A stretch of 64,000 nt of DNA from Mycolicibacterium iranicum (GCF_014190915.1 NZ_JACHVU010000004.1:62001-126000); one strand, 5' to 3'. Shown: positions 34,360 to 44,182, counted from the stretch's first letter. Notes: generated by a model not told the origin, from the sequence alone. Translations and numbers: made by a program.

Positions 34360-34935
34360 ATGGACTCCTCCGGACACCCCGACATCAGGGCATCGGACGC
34401 CGACCGCGCTGCGGTGACCAAGATCCTGGAACACGCGGTGGGTCAGGGCATGCTGAACCTCGACGAATACGCCGAACGCGTCGACGTCGTGATCGCGGCG
34501 CGGACCCGCCGGGAACTCGACACCGTCATCGCCGACCTGCCGCACATCCGCCGGGAGTCGCCGGCCGTGCGGCCGGAGCTGCTGAAGAGCTGGATGTCGA
34601 GCATCACCCGCAAGGGCCGGTGGAGCGTCCCGCCACGATTGCAGCTGGTAACCCGGATGTGTTCGACGACACTCGATTTCACTTCAGCCGTGCTACCGGG
34701 GCCCGTGGTGCACATCGACATCGACGACTACTTCAGCTCGACGGAGCTGATCCTGCCCGACGGGGCCACGGCCGATCTGAACGGCGTCGGCAACCTCGCC
34801 TCGTCCACGACGATGAAGGCCGCGACCAGCCCGCCGTCGCGTCAGCTGCACGTCGTCGTCACCGGCCAGGTGCGGTTCGGGTCGGTGACCGCACGGCACC
34901 CGTTCGGGACCGCGTTCAAGCGGTTGCTCAAGTAG
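34360..34935 (+). CDS. DUF1707-domain protein
   Basis: 191 aa. The DUF1707 block at residues 6-62 (IRASDADRAAVTKILEHAVGQGMLNLDEYAERVDVVIAARTRRELDTVIADLP) is unmistakable. The C-terminal half resembles the LiaF-like beta-helix domain (HIDIDDYFSSTELILPDGATADLNGVG). No transmembrane helix here, unlike many relatives. Function unknown; envelope-stress sensing is a family-based guess. ATG 34360 has TAAGCT eight bases upstream, so leaderless. Confidence 0.82.
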   Translation: MDSSGHPDIRASDADRAAVTKILEHAVGQGMLNLDEYAERVDVVIAARTRRELDTVIADLPHIRRESPAVRPELLKSWMSSITRKGRWSVPPRLQLVTRMCSTTLDFTSAVLPGPVVHIDIDDYFSSTELILPDGATADLNGVGNLASSTTMKAATSPPSRQLHVVVTGQVRFGSVTARHPFGTAFKRLLK

Positions 34936-34950
34936 CCGGCAGGAGACGCG

Positions 34951-35433
34951 ATGGGCACATCCGGGCGCGACGCCCCGCCGCCGGGCACGGGCGGCGGTGA
35001 AAAGGACACGCTCGTCGGCTTTCTCGACTATCTGCGCACGGGCGTGATCGCGAAGCTCGACGGCGCCGCCGAGCCGGCGGTGCGCACCGCCGGGGTCCCG
35101 TCGGGCACGCACTGCCTGGGGCTCGTCAAGCACCTCGCCTACGTCGAGCGGTTCATGTTCCTCGGCGAGGACGCGCAGTGGCCCGCGACCTTCCGCGCGG
35201 CGGACGGGGACACCGTCGCCTCGGTCATCGCGGACTACCGGGACGCCGTCGCCCGGGCCAACAGTGTGATCGCGGCGTGGGAGGACCTGGGTGCGCCGTG
35301 CCCGCGGCCGGCGCGGCGCGGAGACCCGCCGTCGAGGCGATGGGCCCTGACCCACATGATCGAGGAGACGGCGCGCCACGCCGGCCACCTCGACATCCTG
35401 CGCGAGCTGATCGACGGCACCGTCGGCCGCTGA
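34951..35433 (+). CDS. DinB-like (DUF664) family protein
   Basis: 160 aa. Four-helix DinB fold: LVGFLDYLRTGVIAKLDG, THCLGLVKHLAYVERFMF (first His), WALTHMIEETARHAGHLDILRELIDG (His pair for the metal site). These putative thiol-transferase-like proteins often use mycothiol or bind divalent metal. ATG 34951 follows CAGGAGA. Downstream of the DUF1707 gene by 15 bases, so possibly co-transcribed. Substrate unknown. Confidence 0.82.
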   Translation: MGTSGRDAPPPGTGGGEKDTLVGFLDYLRTGVIAKLDGAAEPAVRTAGVPSGTHCLGLVKHLAYVERFMFLGEDAQWPATFRAADGDTVASVIADYRDAVARANSVIAAWEDLGAPCPRPARRGDPPSRRWALTHMIEETARHAGHLDILRELIDGTVGR

Positions 35434-35442
35434 TCCCGGCCG

Positions 35443-36087
35443 CTAGTCGGCCCGCTTCAGGTTGGCCGCGCGGATGCCCGAGGCGCGCAGCTCGAGCGCA
35501 GCCAGACCCCGGATCGCGACCGGATCCTGATCGCGCCAGGCGCCCACCGGGTCGGTGCTGATCGCCGCGAGTTTCGGCAGGGGCCGGTTGGCCAGGGCAC
35601 GCAGCGCGAGCAGTTCTTCCCCGGCCCGGGTCGACGACAGCGTGACCGCCGTCCACTTGCGCCGGAAGAACCGAACCCGCAGGAACAGCCACGGCATCAT
35701 CAGCGCGAGGATGGGAGGCGCCGCGACCGCCAGCGCCAGCAGCCACGCCAACCAGCCCGCCGTCACCCCCAGCGACTGGCCGGCGCCGGCGATCTCGCGC
35801 GCCGCATCGCCGGCCCCGCGCAGTGGGCCCGACAACGCACCGCCGATCAGCGGGAAGTCGCCGGCGCTGTTGCCGGCGTCGTCGAGATTGCCGGCGACGC
35901 CGTTGGCGCCGCTCTCCAGCTGGTACCCGAACTCGGCGATGGTGGAGATCGCGGCGTGCACCGCGCTGCCGATCCAGACCCAGATGACGGTCCACCCGAC
36001 CACGACGATGTCGCTCACCAGCTGCCACAGCAGCCGGCCGGGGGTCGTGGCGTACGGGATCCACCGAGATTTCATGCCGTCGATCAC
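35443..36087 (-). CDS. Membrane protein of unknown function (Rv0779c type)
   Basis: 214 aa. Two strongly hydrophobic segments, at about residues 20-46 (LLWQLVSDIVVVGWTVIWVWIGSAV) and about 108-135 (VTAGWLAWLLALAVAAPPILALMMPWLFL), enclose a Gly/Ala-rich extracytoplasmic loop; a basic C-terminal cytoplasmic tail follows (FFRRKW...). GTG 36087 has AGGGGAA upstream; ATG 36075 is an alternative. Divergent from purC, as Rv0779c is. No function known. Confidence 0.78.
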   Translation of the reverse strand: MIDGMKSRWIPYATTPGRLLWQLVSDIVVVGWTVIWVWIGSAVHAAISTIAEFGYQLESGANGVAGNLDDAGNSAGDFPLIGGALSGPLRGAGDAAREIAGAGQSLGVTAGWLAWLLALAVAAPPILALMMPWLFLRVRFFRRKWTAVTLSSTRAGEELLALRALANRPLPKLAAISTDPVGAWRDQDPVAIRGLAALELRASGIRAANLKRAD

Positions 36088-36145
36088 AGCATGTTCCCCT
36101 GTGGCTGCGCTCGACCTTTCCCGCGGGCGGCTTCTGACGGCCCGA

Positions 36146-36151
36146 TAGGCT
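36146..36151 (+). promoter_or_regulatory. Leaderless -10 box of purC (TAGGCT)
   Basis: TANNNT box six bases before the purC ATG; no ribosome site between. Confidence 0.55.
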
Positions 36152-36157
36152 GGCCCG

Positions 36158-37051
36158 ATGCGTCCCGCTCTGTCCGACTACCAGCATCTGGCCAGCGGCA
36201 AGGTTCGTGAGCTGTACCGCATCGACGAGGATCACCTACTGTTCGTCGCGACGGACCGGATCTCGGCCTACGACCACATCCTGGAGTCCCACATTCCGGA
36301 CAAGGGCCGCGTGCTGACCGCGATGAGCGTGTTCTTCTTCGGTCTCGTCGATGCGCCCAACCACCTGGCGGGTCCGCCCGACGACGACCGGATCCCCGAC
36401 GAGGTGCTGGGGCGGGCGCTGGTGGTGCGCCGACTGGAGATGCTGCCCGTCGAGGCGGTGGCCCGCGGGTACCTCACCGGCTCGGGCCTGATCGACTACC
36501 AGCAGACCGGGGCGGTCTGCGGCATCGGCCTGCCCTCGGGCCTCGTCGAGGCGAGCAGATTCGACGAGCCGATCTTCACGCCGGCCAGCAAGGCCGACCT
36601 CGGCGACCACGACGTCAACATCACCTTCGACGAGGTGGTGGCCTCCATCGGCGACGAGCGCGCCGAAGAGCTGCGCGAACGTACGTTGCAGATCTACCGA
36701 CAGGGCGCCGAACACGCCCTGACCAAGGGAATCATTCTGGCCGACACCAAATTCGAGTTCGGGGTCGACGCCGCCGGTGAACTCACCCTCGCCGACGAGG
36801 TGTTCACCCCGGACTCCTCGCGGTACTGGGCGGCCGAGGACTATGTCGAGGGCCAGGTGCAGAACAGCTTCGACAAGCAGTTCGTCCGCAACTGGCTGAC
36901 CGGACCCGACTCGGGGTGGGACCGGCACGGCGACCAACCGCCCCCGCCGCTTCCACACGAGATCGCCGAGGCCACTCGGGCGCGCTACATCGAAGCCTAC
37001 GAACGCATCTCAGGACTGCGGTTCGACGACTGGATTGGAGGCACCGCGTGA
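36158..37051 (+). CDS. purC: SAICAR synthetase PurC
   Basis: 297 aa. [33 protein letters not shown] (ATP-binding N-terminus), [22 protein letters not shown] (CAIR/Asp signature), LADTKFEFG and [12 protein letters not shown]. It joins aspartate to CAIR in the eighth step of purine synthesis. ATG 36158 preceded by a leaderless-type TAGGCT. Stop overlaps the ptrB start (GTGA). Confidence 0.97.
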   Translation: MRPALSDYQHLASGKVRELYRIDEDHLLFVATDRISAYDHILESHIPDKGRVLTAMSVFFFGLVDAPNHLAGPPDDDRIPDEVLGRALVVRRLEMLPVEAVARGYLTGSGLIDYQQTGAVCGIGLPSGLVEASRFDEPIFTPASKADLGDHDVNITFDEVVASIGDERAEELRERTLQIYRQGAEHALTKGIILADTKFEFGVDAAGELTLADEVFTPDSSRYWAAEDYVEGQVQNSFDKQFVRNWLTGPDSGWDRHGDQPPPPLPHEIAEATRARYIEAYERISGLRFDDWIGGTA

Positions 37052-39168
37052 GCGGTGACGTGACAGCACCGATCGCCAAGCGGGTCGACTTCCGTCGGGA
37101 ACACCACGGCGACGTCTTCGTCGACCCCTACGAATGGCTGCGGGAGAAGTCGAGCCAGGACGTCATCGACTACCTGGAGGCCGAGAACGCGTTCACCGAA
37201 CACGTCACCGAGAACCTGGCACCGCTGCGACAGAAGATCTTCGACGAGATCAAGGCGAGAACCAAGGAGACCGACCTGTCGGTACCCACCCGCCGCGGCG
37301 ACTGGTGGTACTACGGACGCAGCTTCCAGGGCAAGCAGTACGGGGTCCAATGCCGGTGTCCCATCGCCGATCCCGGGGACTGGACGCCGCCGCTGTTCGA
37401 CGAGAACACCGAGATCCCGGGCGAACAGATCCTGCTCGACGAGAACGTCGAGGCCGAGGGCCACGACTTCTTCTCCCTCGGCGCGGCCTCGGTGAGCGTC
37501 GACGGCAACATCCTCGCGTACTCGGTCGACGTCAAGGGCGACGAGCGCTACACGTTGCGGTTCAAGGATCTTCGCACCGGGGAGCGCTACGACGACGAGA
37601 TCGTCGGCATCGGGGCCGGCGCGACGTGGGCCGCCGACAACGAGACCGTCTACTACGTCACCGTCGACGACGCCTGGCGGCCCGACACGGTGTGGCGGCA
37701 CCGCCTCGGATCGGGGCTGCCCGCGCAGCGGGTGTATCACGAAGCCGACGAACGCTATTGGATCGGCGTCGGGCGCACCCGCAGCAACAAGTACGTGATC
37801 ATCGCGGCGGGCAGCGCCGTCACCTCCGAGCTTCGCTACGCCGACGCCGCAGACCCCGAGGCCGAGTTCGTGACCGTGTGGCCGCGCCGCGATTCCGTCG
37901 AGTACTCGATCGAACACGCCGTCGTGGCCGGTGAAGACCGGTTCCTCATCCTGCACAACGACGGCGCGGAGAACTTCACACTGGTCGAGGCCCCGGTCGC
38001 CGACCCGACGAACATCTCCACGCTGATCGGGCATCGCGAAGACGTCAGACTGGACGCCGTCGACGCGTTCGACGGGCACCTCGTCCTCAGCTACCGCAAA
38101 GACGCGCTACCGCGGATTCAGCTGTGGCCGCTGCACGACACGGGATACGGCGAGGCACAGGACATCACCTTCGACTCCGAGCTCATGTCGGTGGGGTTGT
38201 CGGCGAACCCGAACTGGAGCGCCCCGAAGATGCGCATCGGGGCGACGTCCTTCGTCACCCCGGTCCGCATCTACGACCTCGATCTGGCGACCGGCGAACG
38301 CACGCTGCTGCGCGAACAACCCGTGCTCGGCGATTACCGTCCCGAGGACTACGTCGAACGCCGCGACTGGGCCGTCGCCTCCGACGGCGCGCGCATCCCG
38401 ATCTCGGTCATCCACCGCGTCGGGCTGCAGTACCCCGCGCCGGTGCTGCTCTACGGATACGGCGCCTACGAGTCCTGCGAGGATCCGCGCTTCTCGATCG
38501 CCCGGCTGTCGCTGCTCGACCGCGGGATGATCTTCGCCGTCGCCCACGTGCGCGGCGGTGGCGAACTCGGCCGGCCGTGGTACGAGCACGGCAAGATGCT
38601 GGAGAAGCGCAACACCTTCACCGATTTCATCTCCGCGGCAAGCCATCTCGTCGGCACCGACGTCACCCGGCCGGAGAACCTGGTGGCCTACGGCGGCAGT
38701 GCGGGCGGCCTGCTGATGGGTGCGGTGGCCAACATGGCGCCCGATCTGTTCGCCGGCATCCTGGCCGCGGTGCCGTTCGTCGATCCGCTCACCACGATCC
38801 TGGATCCGTCGCTGCCGCTGACCGTCACCGAATGGGACGAGTGGGGCAATCCGCTGGAGGACCCCGAGGTCTACCGGTACATGAAGTCCTATTCGCCCTA
38901 CGAGAACGTCGAGACGAAGAACTACCCGGCCATCCTTGCGATGACATCGCTGAACGACACCAGGGTGTACTACGTCGAACCCGCCAAATGGGTTGCCGCG
39001 CTGCGCCATGCGCAGACCGACCCGGCCGGCGAGGCCGCCAAGGTGCTGCTCAAGACCGAGATGAACGCCGGACACGGCGGAATCAGCGGCCGCTACGAGC
39101 GCTGGAAGGAAGTCGCGTTCCAGTACGCCTGGCTGCTGGACGTCGCGAAAGCCGAACAGTCCGGCTGA
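37048..39168 (+). CDS. ptrB: Oligopeptidase B (prolyl-oligopeptidase family, S9A)
   Basis: 706 aa. A seven-bladed propeller (residues about 70-410) is followed by an alpha/beta-hydrolase domain. Catalytic Ser is in [12 protein letters not shown], Asp in [11 protein letters not shown], and His in [12 protein letters not shown]. It cleaves short peptides after basic residues, in the cytoplasm. In M. tuberculosis the corresponding gene is annotated as two adjacent parts (ptrBa/ptrBb); here the reading frame is intact. GTG 37048 overlaps the purC stop. Confidence 0.93.
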   Translation: MSGDVTAPIAKRVDFRREHHGDVFVDPYEWLREKSSQDVIDYLEAENAFTEHVTENLAPLRQKIFDEIKARTKETDLSVPTRRGDWWYYGRSFQGKQYGVQCRCPIADPGDWTPPLFDENTEIPGEQILLDENVEAEGHDFFSLGAASVSVDGNILAYSVDVKGDERYTLRFKDLRTGERYDDEIVGIGAGATWAADNETVYYVTVDDAWRPDTVWRHRLGSGLPAQRVYHEADERYWIGVGRTRSNKYVIIAAGSAVTSELRYADAADPEAEFVTVWPRRDSVEYSIEHAVVAGEDRFLILHNDGAENFTLVEAPVADPTNISTLIGHREDVRLDAVDAFDGHLVLSYRKDALPRIQLWPLHDTGYGEAQDITFDSELMSVGLSANPNWSAPKMRIGATSFVTPVRIYDLDLATGERTLLREQPVLGDYRPEDYVERRDWAVASDGARIPISVIHRVGLQYPAPVLLYGYGAYESCEDPRFSIARLSLLDRGMIFAVAHVRGGGELGRPWYEHGKMLEKRNTFTDFISAASHLVGTDVTRPENLVAYGGSAGGLLMGAVANMAPDLFAGILAAVPFVDPLTTILDPSLPLTVTEWDEWGNPLEDPEVYRYMKSYSPYENVETKNYPAILAMTSLNDTRVYYVEPAKWVAALRHAQTDPAGEAAKVLLKTEMNAGHGGISGRYERWKEVAFQYAWLLDVAKAEQSG

Positions 39169-39174
39169 GTTCCG

Positions 39175-39729
39175 ATGACCAGGGCCTCCTACCACCACGG
39201 CGACCTCAAGGCCGTCATCCTGGCGCAGGCGGCCGCCCTGGTCGCCGAACGCGGCGCCGACGGCGTCTCCCTGCGCGAATTGGCGCGCGCGGCAGGGGTT
39301 TCACACGCCGCGCCGGCGCACCACTTCACCGACCGCCGCGGATTGTTCACCGCACTGGCCGCCCAGGGGTGGCGGATGCTGGCGGTCGCGCTGGCCGATG
39401 CCCGGCCCGAGTTCCTCGACGCCGCCCGGGCATACGTGCGCTTCGCGGTCGACAACCCGGGCCATTACGACGTGATGTTCGACCGCTCGCTGGTCAACCC
39501 CGACGACGACGAGCTCATCTCGGCCCAGGATGCCGCGGGGGCCGAGCTCGCGACGGGGGTCGGCACACTCGACGACGCGCGAGCCAGAGAAGACCCGCAG
39601 GCGGCGGGACTGGCGGCATGGTCGCTGGTGCACGGCTTCGCGATGCTGTGGCTCAATGGGGCCATCGACACCGACGCCGATGCGGTCGCCACCGCTCAGC
39701 GCGTGGCCCGCATGCTCTTCACCACGTGA
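39175..39729 (+). CDS. TetR-family regulator
   Basis: 184 aa. HTH at about residues 25-50: VSLRELARAAGVSHAAPAHHFTDRRGLFTAL, the YxHxxH-free variant common in the TetR_C_13/WHG group, and a small ligand domain ending AQRVARMLFTT. ATG 39175, only 6 bases after ptrB, so likely co-transcribed. Neighbouring peroxidase gene is a possible target (inference). Confidence 0.83.
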   Translation: MTRASYHHGDLKAVILAQAAALVAERGADGVSLRELARAAGVSHAAPAHHFTDRRGLFTALAAQGWRMLAVALADARPEFLDAARAYVRFAVDNPGHYDVMFDRSLVNPDDDELISAQDAAGAELATGVGTLDDARAREDPQAAGLAAWSLVHGFAMLWLNGAIDTDADAVATAQRVARMLFTT

Positions 39730-39750
39730 GCCGCGAGTAGCGTCGGCGCC

Positions 39751-40242
39751 ATGACTGATCTCGCCGGAATCCCGCTCACCACCCTGGACGGCCGGTCCAC
39801 CACGCTGGCCGAACTGGCCGACGGCGCCGCTCTGGTGGTCAACGTCGCCTCCAAATGCGGTCTCACGCCGCAGTACACCGCGCTGGAGCAACTGGCCAAG
39901 GAGTACGGCGACCGGGGCCTGACGGTGATCGGTGTGCCGTGCAACCAGTTCATGGGGCAGGAGCCGGGCAGCGCCGAGGAGATCCAGACCTTCTGCTCGA
40001 CCACCTACGGCGTCACGTTCCCGCTGCTGGAGAAGACCGACGTCAACGGTGACGGCCGCCACCCGCTGTACGCCGAACTGACCAGGACCGCCGACGATTC
40101 GGGTGAGGCCGGCGACGTGCAGTGGAACTTCGAGAAGTTCCTGCTCGCCCCGGGCAGCAAGGTCGTCAAGCGGTTCCGTCCGCGCACCGCTCCCGACGCC
40201 CCCGAGGTGATCTCGGCCATCGAGGCCGTCCTGCCGCGATAG
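39751..40242 (+). CDS. Glutathione-peroxidase-family thiol peroxidase
   Basis: 163 aa thioredoxin-fold peroxidase. Peroxidatic Cys in NVASKCGLTPQY (near residue 36), CNQFMGQEPG, and WNFEKFL (catalytic Trp/Asn). Mycobacteria lack glutathione, so thioredoxin is the expected reductant. Detoxifies hydroperoxides in the cytoplasm. ATG 39751 with TAGCGT seven bases upstream suggests a leaderless transcript independent of the TetR gene. Confidence 0.88.
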   Translation: MTDLAGIPLTTLDGRSTTLAELADGAALVVNVASKCGLTPQYTALEQLAKEYGDRGLTVIGVPCNQFMGQEPGSAEEIQTFCSTTYGVTFPLLEKTDVNGDGRHPLYAELTRTADDSGEAGDVQWNFEKFLLAPGSKVVKRFRPRTAPDAPEVISAIEAVLPR

Positions 40243-40319
40243 CCGTCGCTGGCCTGCCGGACACCTGCGCGCGGAGTGTTGTCCACCGTCAGGACACCTG
40301 GCATTGCGACACTGCGGTC

Positions 40320-41024
40320 GTGGCAGGACAACTGATCGTCTCGATCTCCGGTGTCAGCGGCCGCACCCTCGACGACGTCGCGGCCTTCCGTGCGCGACTC
40401 GACGAGCGCGGGGTGCCGGCGTCGTTCCTGGTGGCGCCGCGACTCAAGGGTGACTACCGGCTCGACGCCGATCCGGGCACCGTCGACTGGCTCGTGCAGC
40501 GGCGCGCCGACGGTGACGCCGTCGTCCTGCACGGCTTCGACGAGGCCGCGACCAAGCAACGCCGCGGCGAGTTCGCGACGCTGCCCGCCCACGAGGCGAA
40601 CCTGCGGCTGATGGCCGCCGACCGCATTCTCGAGCACCTGGGTCTGCGCACCCGGCTGTTCGCCGCACCGGGATGGAACGTCTCGCAGGGGGCATTTCTG
40701 GCGTTGCCGCGCAACGGTTTCCGGCTCGTCGCGGGACTGGGTGGAATCACCGATCTGGTCCGGCAGGACACCGTGCGCGGTCGCGTGCTGGGCATCGGGG
40801 AGGGCTTTCTCACCGAGCCGTGGTGGTGCCGCACCCTGGTGCTCGCCGCCGAGCGCACCGCGCGCCGCGACGGCGTCGTCCGGGTGGCCGTGGCCGCCCG
40901 GCACCTGCGCAAGCCGGGCCCGCGGCAGGCGATGCTCGAAGCCGTCGACCTGGCGCTGATGCACCACTGCGTGCCGACCGTCTACCAGTGGCAACCACGA
41001 CCTGCGCTGACCGACGCCGCCTGA
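40320..41024 (+). CDS. DUF2334 polysaccharide-deacetylase-like protein (Rv0784 type)
   Basis: 234 aa. LIVSISGVSGRTLDDVAAFRARLDERGVPASFLVAPRLKGDYRL is the barrel start of DUF2334; DAVVLHGFDEA holds the His-Gly-Phe/Tyr-Asp motif, and RLFAAPGWNVSQGAFLALPRNGF follows. Catalytic metal ligands of true NodB deacetylases are only partly kept (His-xxx-Asp pattern), so activity is uncertain. GTG 40320 matches the expected family length. Position equals Rv0784. No signal peptide. Confidence 0.78.
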   Translation: MAGQLIVSISGVSGRTLDDVAAFRARLDERGVPASFLVAPRLKGDYRLDADPGTVDWLVQRRADGDAVVLHGFDEAATKQRRGEFATLPAHEANLRLMAADRILEHLGLRTRLFAAPGWNVSQGAFLALPRNGFRLVAGLGGITDLVRQDTVRGRVLGIGEGFLTEPWWCRTLVLAAERTARRDGVVRVAVAARHLRKPGPRQAMLEAVDLALMHHCVPTVYQWQPRPALTDAA

Positions 41025-41051
41025 CGGCCCGGGCTCGTTACATTGGGCGTC

Positions 41052-42692
41052 ATGGCTGACGCTGATGTCATCGTGGTGGGCGCTGGACTGGCCGGACTGG
41101 TCGCGGCGTGTGAACTGGCCGAACGCGGTCGCCGTGTCCTGATCGTCGACCAGGAGAACGAGGCCAACGTCGGCGGCCAGGCCTTCTGGTCGTTCGGCGG
41201 GCTCTTCTTCGTCGACAGCCCGGAGCAGCGGCGTTTCGGCATCCGGGACAGCCACGAACTCGCGCTGCAGGACTGGATGGGCTCGGCGGGGTTCGACCGG
41301 CCCGAAGACCACTGGCCACGCCAGTGGGCCCACGCCTACGTCGACTTCGCCGCCGGCGAGAAGCGCAGCTATCTGCGTGACCGTGGCCTGCAGACCTTCG
41401 CGTTGGTCGGCTGGGCGGAACGCGGCGGCTACAACGCCAACGGCCACGGCAACTCGGTGCCGCGCTTCCACATCACCTGGGGCACCGGGCCCGCCCTCGT
41501 CGACATCTTCGCGCGGCGTCTGGTCGGCAACGAGCGGGTCCGGTCCGCCCACCGGCATCGCGTCGACGAGCTGATCGTCGAGGACGGCACGGTGGTGGGC
41601 ATCCGCGGCGCGGTGCTCGAACCGTCCACCGCCGTCCGCGGCGCCCCGTCGTCACGAGAAGTGCTCGGCGAGTTCGAATTCCGGGCGCAGGCCGTGATCG
41701 TGGCCAGCGGCGGCATCGGCGGCAACCACGACCTCGTCCGCAAGTACTGGCCCACGCGGATGGGGCGGGTCCCCGAACAACTGCTCAGCGGCGTGCCGGC
41801 CCATGTGGACGGCCGCATGCTGGAGATCTCGGCGACGGCCGGGGCGAACGTGATCAACAGCGACCGGATGTGGCACTACACCGAAGGCATCACCAACTAC
41901 GACCCGATCTGGCCGCGCCACGGCATCAGGATCCTGCCCGGGCCGTCGTCGCTGTGGCTCGACGCCCACGGCAAACGGCTACCGGTGCCGCTGTACCCGG
42001 GATTCGACACGCTGGGCACGCTCGAATACATCGCCCAGACCGGTCAGGACTACACGTGGTTCGTGCTGAACTCGCGGATCATCGCCAAGGAGTTCGGTCT
42101 GTCCGGCCAGGAGCAGAACCCCGACCTGACCGGCCGCAGCATCCGGGCCGTCATCGAGCGGGGCCGCAAGGGCCCCGCGCCCGTGCACGCGTTCGTGGAC
42201 AAGGGCGTCGACTTCGTCAGCGCCACCACGCTGCGCGAGCTCGTGACGAAGATGAACGCCGTCCCCGGGGTGCAACCGCTGGCATTCGACGTGGTGGAGG
42301 CCGAGGTCACGGCGCGAGACCGCGAGGTGGACAACACGTTCACCAAGGACGGCCAGATCACCGCGATCCGCGGCGCCCGCAACTACCTCGGGGACCGGCT
42401 GAGCCGCGTCGTCGCCCCGCACCGCCTGACCGACCCCAAGGCGGGCCCGCTCATCGCGGTGAAGCTGCACATCCTGACGCGAAAGTCGCTGGGTGGGTTG
42501 GAAACCGACCTCGACGGGCGGGCGCTGCACAGCGACGGCACCGTGTTCCCCGGCCTGTACGCCGCCGGTGAAGCGGCCGGGTTCGGCGGCGGGGGAGTGC
42601 ACGGGTACCGGTCGCTGGAGGGGACGTTCCTCGGCGGCTGCGTGTTCTCGGGGCGCGCGGCGGGCCGGGCGGCCGCCAAGGCAGTCCTGTAG
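41052..42692 (+). CDS. FAD-binding dehydrogenase, KstD/fumarate-reductase-like (Rv0785 type)
   Basis: 546 aa. N-terminal dinucleotide fold DVIVVGAGLAGLVAACELAERGRRVLIVDQE (residues 4-35), GGQAFWSFGGLFFVDS, and a C-terminal FAD block GLYAAGEAAGFGGGGVHGYRSLEGTFLGGCVFSGRAAG. It resembles flavoproteins such as 3-ketosteroid Delta1-dehydrogenase but lacks a clear steroid signature I can verify. An oxidoreductase for an unidentified hydrophobic substrate is likely. ATG 41052 has TACATT seven bases upstream (leaderless). Confidence 0.85.
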   Translation: MADADVIVVGAGLAGLVAACELAERGRRVLIVDQENEANVGGQAFWSFGGLFFVDSPEQRRFGIRDSHELALQDWMGSAGFDRPEDHWPRQWAHAYVDFAAGEKRSYLRDRGLQTFALVGWAERGGYNANGHGNSVPRFHITWGTGPALVDIFARRLVGNERVRSAHRHRVDELIVEDGTVVGIRGAVLEPSTAVRGAPSSREVLGEFEFRAQAVIVASGGIGGNHDLVRKYWPTRMGRVPEQLLSGVPAHVDGRMLEISATAGANVINSDRMWHYTEGITNYDPIWPRHGIRILPGPSSLWLDAHGKRLPVPLYPGFDTLGTLEYIAQTGQDYTWFVLNSRIIAKEFGLSGQEQNPDLTGRSIRAVIERGRKGPAPVHAFVDKGVDFVSATTLRELVTKMNAVPGVQPLAFDVVEAEVTARDREVDNTFTKDGQITAIRGARNYLGDRLSRVVAPHRLTDPKAGPLIAVKLHILTRKSLGGLETDLDGRALHSDGTVFPGLYAAGEAAGFGGGGVHGYRSLEGTFLGGCVFSGRAAGRAAAKAVL

Positions 42693-42786
42693 GGCGCCGG
42701 CTTCCCCCGCGAGCAGACACGAACTCGCGCGACACGCCGAGGCGACACGCGATTTCGTGTCGGCTTGCGAGGTGCCCTTGGCGCCC
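42692..42786. repeat. Palindromic intergenic element between convergent genes
   Basis: A nested inverted repeat fills the gap. The outer arms are GGGCGCC (42692-42698) and GGCGCCC (42780-42786). The inner arms are 16 bases each (42708-42723 and 42754-42769), matching at 14 positions and containing GACACGAA/TTCGTGTC. I recall similar sequences at convergent gene ends in other mycobacteria. It can act as a two-way terminator or a dispersed palindromic repeat. Confidence 0.75.
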
Positions 42787-42789
42787 GGG

Positions 42790-43443
42790 TCAGAAGTCGG
42801 TGGCGCTCTCCTGCTCCAGCACCTGGAAGTCGGTGTCGGTCATCTCCGTCAGACGCCCGTAGAAGATCGGCCGGCCGATGGGGTCGATGATCGCCTGGTG
42901 GATGGGCACGGCGCGCGCCGGCGCGACAGCCCGCAGATAGTCCACGGCTTCGGACACCTTCAACCACGGCGCGGCCGCGGGGGTGGCGAGCACGTCGACC
43001 GGCTCGTCGGGCACGAAGAGCGCATCGCCCGGGTGCATCAGCTTCGCGGGATGGTCGGCATCGCCGACGAGATACGAAATGTTGTCGATCACAGGGATTT
43101 CCGGGTGGATGACCGCATGCTTACCGCCGGCCCCGCGGACCGTCAGCGACCCGATGGACAACTCGTCGCCGACGTTCACCGCCTGCCATGACCCGCCGAG
43201 CTGTGCGGCAGTCTGCGGGTCGGCGTAGAGGGCGGCCTGCGGATTGGCGTCGATCAACGCCGGCAGGCGTTCGGTGTCGGCGTGATCCGGATGCTGATGG
43301 GTGATCAGGATCGCGCTCAGGCCCGTGACCCCCTCGAAGCCGTGCGAGAACGTCCCCGGGTCGAACAGGAGCGTGGTCTGTGGGCCCGACCCGTCAGCGA
43401 AGCTCGCCAGCAGGCATGAATGGCCGAAATGTGTGAGCTGCAT
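42790..43443 (-). CDS. MBL-fold metal-dependent hydrolase (Rv0786c type)
   Basis: 217 aa, metallo-beta-lactamase fold of the UlaG/L-ascorbate-6-phosphate-lactonase-like type: MQLTHFGHSCLL, ILITHQHPDHAD (HxHxDH at about residues 49-54), and AVPIHQAIIDPIGRPIFY. Metal ligands are intact. Substrate unknown. ATG 43443 immediately follows TATAGGG, so the transcript may be leaderless. Convergent with the flavoprotein gene. Confidence 0.85.
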   Translation of the reverse strand: MQLTHFGHSCLLASFADGSGPQTTLLFDPGTFSHGFEGVTGLSAILITHQHPDHADTERLPALIDANPQAALYADPQTAAQLGGSWQAVNVGDELSIGSLTVRGAGGKHAVIHPEIPVIDNISYLVGDADHPAKLMHPGDALFVPDEPVDVLATPAAAPWLKVSEAVDYLRAVAPARAVPIHQAIIDPIGRPIFYGRLTEMTDTDFQVLEQESATDF

Positions 43444-43469
43444 CCCTATATTGTGACGCTCGGGGGCAG

Positions 43470-44153
43470 GTGGGGGTGCAGGTGTACGTGCGATTGATGT
43501 TCGCGCTGGCCATCGCGGTGGCGGGGTGGATGCTGGTGCCGGCGGCGGCCGGCGCGGCGCCGGGTCCGTGCCCCCCGAGATGCGACCAGATTCCCGACTC
43601 GGCGTGGATCGAGCCCGGCGCCATCCCGCTGGCACCGGCCTACCGCTGGCCCGGGCTCGCCGGTCTGGCCGTGGGCGTGACCACGCCCCGGTTCGAGTTC
43701 GAATCCTGGTGCGCGAGCCCCGGCCGCGACAGCGACCCCCGCGACTACGCCGTCGCCGCACGCGCTCAGGTCAGCAATCCGCCCGGCCAGTGGAACCTGC
43801 ACGTCCAGGTCGTGCACTGGCGCGGCGACACCGTGACAGGTGGCCGCGAGGCGCTCGAGACGCTGGAATGGGCCAGGATGGCGCTGGCGTCGTGCCAGCT
43901 GACGGCCCCGGAGGTCTCGCCGTCCCTGACGACCAGCGGCGCGATGGAGCTGGCGACGGTGATCAGTGACGGCGGCCGGCGGGTGATGCACGCCTACCTG
44001 GTGGCCGACCCGGCCAGCAGCACGGTGGTGGAGATGGTGCTGTGGTCGACGGTGCCGCCGACAGTCCCGTGGCGGGCTGTGGCGCCCGACACAGAGGTGT
44101 TCGACGCGATGGCGGCCCCGCTGTGTGAGGCGTACCTGGGCTCATGCCGGTGA
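43470..44153 (+). CDS. Secreted protein of unknown function
   Basis: About 227 aa. The N-terminus has a hydrophobic stretch (LMFALAIAVAGWMLVPAAAGAAPG), a clear signal peptide with AxA-type cleavage. The mature part has CPPRC, SWC, SCQ and LCEAYLGSC, six Cys in all. This is the ATPase-less, Trp-rich pattern of DUF4226/ESX-like exported proteins, but I cannot name it. The start is uncertain among several GTG codons (43470, 43476, 43482). It may correspond to Rv0787 by position. Confidence 0.7.
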   Translation: MGVQVYVRLMFALAIAVAGWMLVPAAAGAAPGPCPPRCDQIPDSAWIEPGAIPLAPAYRWPGLAGLAVGVTTPRFEFESWCASPGRDSDPRDYAVAARAQVSNPPGQWNLHVQVVHWRGDTVTGGREALETLEWARMALASCQLTAPEVSPSLTTSGAMELATVISDGGRRVMHAYLVADPASSTVVEMVLWSTVPPTVPWRAVAPDTEVFDAMAAPLCEAYLGSCR

Positions 44154-44176
44154 CGCGAACCGGTCGTCGTCGCAGG

Positions 44177-44182
44177 TAGAGT
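44177..44182 (+). promoter_or_regulatory. Leaderless -10 box of purS (TAGAGT)
   Basis: TANNNT box six bases before the purS GTG; no ribosome site. Confidence 0.55.
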
